DNA of 64,000 nucleotides. Origin: UBA5314 sp964635975 (GTDB taxonomy: Bacteria > Bacillota > Syntrophomonadia > Syntrophomonadales > Syntrophomonadaceae). The stretch is taken from assembly GCA_964635975.1 (NCBI GenBank), contig CAZWPO010000001.1, positions 310,001 to 374,000 on the forward strand. The letters are read 5' to 3'. This document shows, piece after piece, positions 60,724 through 64,000 of the stretch (position 1 is the first letter of the stretch; each line of letters starts with the position of its first letter). A program made the position numbers and the translations under genes. A model generated the notes under the pieces. It worked only from the letters and a program-made list of their open reading frames with translations. It made no database searches and had not been told where the DNA came from.

Positions 60724-60764
60724 ACAATTCTGTTTCCTGTGCTATTATTTGATTCATCAAGGAT

Positions 60765-60833
60765 TTATCCCAGCAAAACTATTACTGCTATCATCACTAC
60801 TATCCACATATAGCATTCCTTAAGGTCAGTCAT
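60765..60833 (-). CDS. Candidate 22-aa single-helix membrane peptide
   Basis: The minus-strand frame reads MTDLKECYMWIVVMIAVIVLLG then TAA. AGGA lies 6 nt before the ATG. A short polar start (MTDLKEC) is followed by one hydrophobic stretch of about 14 residues, the usual plan of small regulatory or sporulation-type membrane peptides. It starts 30 bp after the 66-aa gene ends in the same direction. Coding is inferred from the SD and composition only; there is no family assignment. Confidence 0.45.
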   Translation of the reverse strand: MTDLKECYMWIVVMIAVIVLLG

Positions 60834-60863
60834 TTTCAATCCTGCTTTCCACTATATCGCATT

Positions 60864-61064
60864 TTAAACAGCACGGCGCAAAAGCGCATCAGCAATTCTT
60901 GTATGAAATTCATCATGGGTGATTATTTCCTGATGCAATGTACCATTGTAAAACAACCGGTAAATTATTACAGCATCCTCGTCATTAAACATCTCGACGA
61001 TTATTGATCCATCCCCTGTCTTTCCCACTTGTTGTTTCACATTATGTGCAGACTTGTGATCCAT
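60864..61064 (-). CDS. Small hypothetical protein, 66 aa
   Basis: 66 aa, soluble, slightly acidic centre (GSIIVEMFNDEDAVIIYRLFYNG), no cysteine and no known motif. GGGAGG is 8 nt before the ATG, which makes it a credible gene in spite of its size. Probable two-gene unit with the 22-aa peptide downstream. The pattern of alternating strands suggests a small beta fold. Function unknown. Confidence 0.7.
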   Translation of the reverse strand: MDHKSAHNVKQQVGKTGDGSIIVEMFNDEDAVIIYRLFYNGTLHQEIITHDEFHTRIADALLRRAV

Positions 61065-61354
61065 AAGCTTTTCCTCCCGCCCGCTTATTCCCCAAAGCTC
61101 TGGTTAGCTGCTTGGAGGTGTCAAATTATTTTGCAGATTTCGATATTAGTCTTATACTACTTATTTATACGAATCAGCTTTCTTCATTTGCGGGCTTCGG
61201 CAAATAGTAAATTATTCCATTCTATTGTTGATAAATCCGCTTGAGGACCTGAATGCGATCCGCCAGGTGATTTTTCGTTATCTGCATGTTGATATAGTGA
61301 AAGCCTGGCAAATTGCAGGCGTATGCTGTATAAAGAATCTAGAGGAGGGATATT

Positions 61355-63313
61355 ATGGTTTTTAATCGGCATGTGAAAATGCCTCTCGCCCTGGCTACCC
61401 TGGTGATTTTTCTTATATCCGGATTGATTATCTCTTTTCCGGGAACACCAGTCAGCAGCGCTCCCGAGCTGCCCAAAGTTGGTTCAAAAGCACAATTGTT
61501 AGAACTGTTAAAGGGGTGTCAGGACCAATTAGGTTACCGCGATGATTACCTGATGATGGCACCGGAAACGGGTGCGGTTGAAAAAAGCGCAGCGGAAGCT
61601 GCACCTTCGGGACTCGGCTCGGCCGATGCCAATGATTATTCTTCGACCAATACCCAGGTTGAAGGGGTCGACGAGGCCGACCTGGTTAAAACCGACGGCC
61701 AGTATATTTATCAGGTCAACGGAAAGCGCCTGCTTATTATCAATGCCTATCCAGCCAACCAGATGGCAATGGTATCGCAGATCAGTCTTAACGACCCTGA
61801 TTTTACCCCTATGGAACTATATGTGGACGGCGATCAGTTAGTTGTGATCGGCCAGTATTATACTAGAATACCAATACATCAACCATACCCTGCAGAAAAA
61901 AATATAGCGATTTATCCGCCTCAATACACTATGGAAACTACTCGTGCCATCGTCTATGATATTCATGAACGGAGCATGCCCAGCAAAGTGCGAGAGGTGG
62001 AGTTAGAAGGCAATTATCTCTCCTCCCGGAAAGTTGGTTCTTCTCTTTATCTGGTGAGCAACCGTTACCTGAACTGGTACTGGATACAAAATAATCAATA
62101 CATCACTCCCCGCTATCGGGACAGCGCCCTGGGTGGCACTATGACAGACCTGGACTATAATAAGATATCTTACTGTCCGGGATATGTTTATCCCAACTTT
62201 GTCATGGTGGCCGGAGTCAACCTGGCTGACAGCAGCCTGCCTGCCCAGGTAGAGAGTTTTTTGGGCAATGGTGACAACATCTATGCCTCTCCCCAGAAGC
62301 TTTATGTGGCTCTAAGCGATTACAATTATAATTATATTGAGGATAGCGCAGTTCCCAGTTATGAGTCTAAAACACTGATTCATTGCTTTAATTTGGATTA
62401 CGGCCAGGTTTCTTATGCTGGTCAGGGCGAAGTGCCGGGCACCATCATCAACCAGTTCTCCATGGATGAATACCAGGGTAATTTCCGTATTGCAACCACT
62501 ACCGGAGAATTGTGGGGAAGCGGTGACAATATATCTCAGAATAATGTTTTTGTTTTAGATCAAAATTTACAGGTTATCGGAAGACTTACCGGGATTGCTC
62601 CCGGCGAAAAGATTTACTCCACCCGTTTTATGGGAAACCGAGCCTATATGGTTACCTTCCGTAATGTCGATCCCTTTTTCGTGATTGATATGAGTACACC
62701 TGAACAGCCATTAATTCTGGGCAAGCTTAAAATCCCCGGCTATAGTGACTATCTGCATCCCTATGATGAAAACCATATAATCGGATTTGGCAAAGATACT
62801 GTTGAAATCAAGAACAATAGCGGCGGCAGCCAGGCATACTACCAGGGTCTAAAGCTGGCCCTTTTCGATGTCAGTAATGTGAACAATCCGGTAGAAATCT
62901 CCCGTTCAATTATCGGAGCTCGGGGCAGCGATTCCGAACTGCTGCGCAACCATAAAGCGCTGCTGTTTTCGCGGGAGAAAAACCTGCTGGCCTTCCCAGC
63001 AACGGTTATGGAGCTCGATAATCCACATGGTTCTTATCCTGACAGCGCGCTCGAATACGGCACTTTCGCTTTCCAGGGTGCTTATATCTACAACATCGAC
63101 CTTCAAAACGGTCTTCAACTGCGGGGTCGCGTCAGCCATTTATCAGCTGAAGACTACATGAAGGCTGGAGACTACTGGTATGAAAGCGGTCGGAATATCC
63201 AGAGGATCCTTTACATCAATGACACCTTGTATACTCTATCAGACGAGATTATCGAAACTTTTCAGCTGTCAGACCTGACCCTGACAAACAGCCTTCATAT
63301 TCCCGTACAATAG
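61355..63313 (+). CDS. Secreted beta-propeller domain protein (PF09826-type)
   Basis: 652 aa. Signal peptide about 1-35 (LALATLVIFLISGLIISFPG). The family mark TNTQVEGVDEADLVKTDG (about 99-116) begins a large beta-propeller that fills the rest of the protein. Such proteins occur in archaea and bacteria with unknown function, exported and probably surface-associated. SD GGAGGG is 5 nt before the ATG; a strong terminator follows. Aromatic residues (many Y) are abundant. Confidence 0.88.
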   Translation: MVFNRHVKMPLALATLVIFLISGLIISFPGTPVSSAPELPKVGSKAQLLELLKGCQDQLGYRDDYLMMAPETGAVEKSAAEAAPSGLGSADANDYSSTNTQVEGVDEADLVKTDGQYIYQVNGKRLLIINAYPANQMAMVSQISLNDPDFTPMELYVDGDQLVVIGQYYTRIPIHQPYPAEKNIAIYPPQYTMETTRAIVYDIHERSMPSKVREVELEGNYLSSRKVGSSLYLVSNRYLNWYWIQNNQYITPRYRDSALGGTMTDLDYNKISYCPGYVYPNFVMVAGVNLADSSLPAQVESFLGNGDNIYASPQKLYVALSDYNYNYIEDSAVPSYESKTLIHCFNLDYGQVSYAGQGEVPGTIINQFSMDEYQGNFRIATTTGELWGSGDNISQNNVFVLDQNLQVIGRLTGIAPGEKIYSTRFMGNRAYMVTFRNVDPFFVIDMSTPEQPLILGKLKIPGYSDYLHPYDENHIIGFGKDTVEIKNNSGGSQAYYQGLKLALFDVSNVNNPVEISRSIIGARGSDSELLRNHKALLFSREKNLLAFPATVMELDNPHGSYPDSALEYGTFAFQGAYIYNIDLQNGLQLRGRVSHLSAEDYMKAGDYWYESGRNIQRILYINDTLYTLSDEIIETFQLSDLTLTNSLHIPVQ

Positions 63314-63321
63314 GAGTTCTC

Positions 63322-63352
63322 GCGGGGCCGGATTAATCCGGCCCCGCTTTTT
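63322..63352 (+). terminator. Terminator after the beta-propeller gene
   Basis: 12-bp perfect stem GCGGGGCCGGAT / ATCCGGCCCCGC, loop TA, then TTTTT. Confidence 0.95.
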
Positions 63353-63497
63353 AGTTTGATAACCATCACTTTCCAGCTTTTTTGTGCTAATATGTAGCTG
63401 AATGGTAATATGCTGTATAGCACAGATTAGTTCCTAGGAAATAGTTTTTGGTTACGGACTAATTTCAGTATTTGATTTATGAGGAGACTGCTGCTCC

Positions 63498-64000
63498 ATG
63501 ATAGAAGGTACATTCTGGTACAGCAGCCTGAAAATATTGGCTGCACTGGTGCTAATACTGCTTAATGGTTTTTTTGTTGCTGCCGAGTTTGCTTTTGTCA
63601 GAGTTCGACCTACACGCATTATCCAGCTCGTGGAAGAGGGCAACCGTAGAGCTGTTGCTGTACAGGAGTGCTTAAGCCACATAAATGAATACCTATCAGT
63701 AAGCCAGTTAGGTATTACCCTAGCCAGCCTGGGTCTGGGCTGGCTAGGCGAGCCGGCTATTGTCTCCCTTCTGCTGCCGGCCTTTTCCGCCTGGGGCATC
63801 GCTTCTCCTGCTCTGCAGCACACCATAGCCTTCTTTATCGCCTTCTCGCTGATAACCTTTATGCATGTGGTTTTCGGAGAACAAGCGCCCAAAACCCTGG
63901 CCATTCAAAAAGCGGAGTCAATGGCATTGCTCTTGGGTGGGCCGATGCGAAAGTTTTATTACGTTTTCTACCCGGCAGTCGCGCTTCTCAACGGTACGGC
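63498..64000 (+). CDS. CNNM/CorC (HlyC) family membrane protein, 3' end cut by window
   Basis: About 167 codons are visible, open at the right edge. From the ATG at 63498 (GAGGAG 11 nt upstream) the protein reads MIEGTFWYSSLKILAALVL, then LLNGFFVAAEFAFVRVR, SVSQLGITLASLGLGWLGEP and HVVFGEQAPKTLAIQ. These are signatures of the DUF21/CNNM membrane domain of hemolysin C/CorC-type proteins, linked to magnesium or cobalt transport. The CBS and CorC domains expected downstream are outside the window. Confidence 0.92.
   Translation, partial: MIEGTFWYSSLKILAALVLILLNGFFVAAEFAFVRVRPTRIIQLVEEGNRRAVAVQECLSHINEYLSVSQLGITLASLGLGWLGEPAIVSLLLPAFSAWGIASPALQHTIAFFIAFSLITFMHVVFGEQAPKTLAIQKAESMALLLGGPMRKFYYVFYPAVALLNGT

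Noticed and set aside
1..64000. CRISPR array, prophage or defence island
   Set aside because: No regularly spaced direct repeats, phage structural genes, integrase, transposase or recognisable defence genes were seen. The only dispersed repeats are the three terminator-bracketed elements.

Overview
The window looks like chromosomal DNA of an anaerobic, spore-forming, low-to-mid GC Firmicute, most likely a clostridial lineage near Syntrophomonas (inference; no search was run). Evidence: Spo0B-, SpoIVFA- and SpoIVFB-like proteins, LonB, the redox repressor Rex, a DUF4321 protein, a tungstate uptake operon, and consensus sigma-A promoters with strong Shine-Dalgarno (SD) sites. Most protein genes lie on the minus strand, in an order close to the well-known Bacillus subtilis block tig-clpX-lonB-lonA-ysxC ... 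valS-folC ... maf-radC-mreBCD-minCD-spoIVFAB-rplU-prp-rpmA-spo0B-obg. clpP, minE, rodA, mrdA, rng and several accessory blocks are interspersed, and the hem cluster found there in Bacillus is absent.

Layout. 1-2.9 kb: a cut-off Cys-rich protein, a cysteine synthase-like enzyme and a DedA protein fused to a catalytically degenerate PAP2 domain. 3-12.4 kb (minus): proA, proB, obgE, spo0B, rpmA, prp, rplU, rng and two radical-SAM-linked genes. 12.6-14 kb: SpoIVFB/SpoIVFA pair. 14.1-17.8 kb: tungstate transporter operon with two binding proteins behind a Moco/Tuco-type riboswitch. 17.9-27.3 kb: cell shape and division genes rodA, minEDC, mrdA, mreDCB, then radC, maf and a DUF4321 gene. 27.4-33.8 kb: rex, Pit phosphate transporter with its DUF47 partner behind a Pho-box-like promoter, folC and valS. 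34-38.7 kb: two tandem paralogous secreted repeat proteins. 39-48.8 kb: a SEC-C protein, engB, lon, lonB, clpX, clpP, tig and tRNA-Gly. 49-55 kb: a second, larger SEC-C paralog, a TPR protein, an L,D-transpeptidase and a TrmO-like protein. 55.2-56 kb: six tRNAs. 56-58 kb: a GGDEF/HD-GYP pair. 58.5-64 kb: tatA, a soluble chemoreceptor, tRNA-Leu preceded by a truncated tRNA-Leu copy, a 66-aa and a 22-aa small protein, a secreted beta-propeller protein and the start of a CNNM/CorC-family transporter.

The strongest unexplained signal is a family of short, non-coding, imperfectly palindromic repeats (three copies: 14.1, 36.5 and 58.2 kb). Each sits immediately downstream of a minus-strand gene and is bracketed by two copies of a local GC-rich terminator-like hairpin. 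The bracketing hairpin differs completely from copy to copy while the element ends are conserved. This is what would be seen if a small mobile element inserts at transcription terminators and duplicates the whole stem-loop. Other items worth a look: the pseudo-PAP2 fusion, the altered ligand motif in the second tungstate-binding-like protein, the folC start problem at an A7 run, and the 22-aa membrane peptide.
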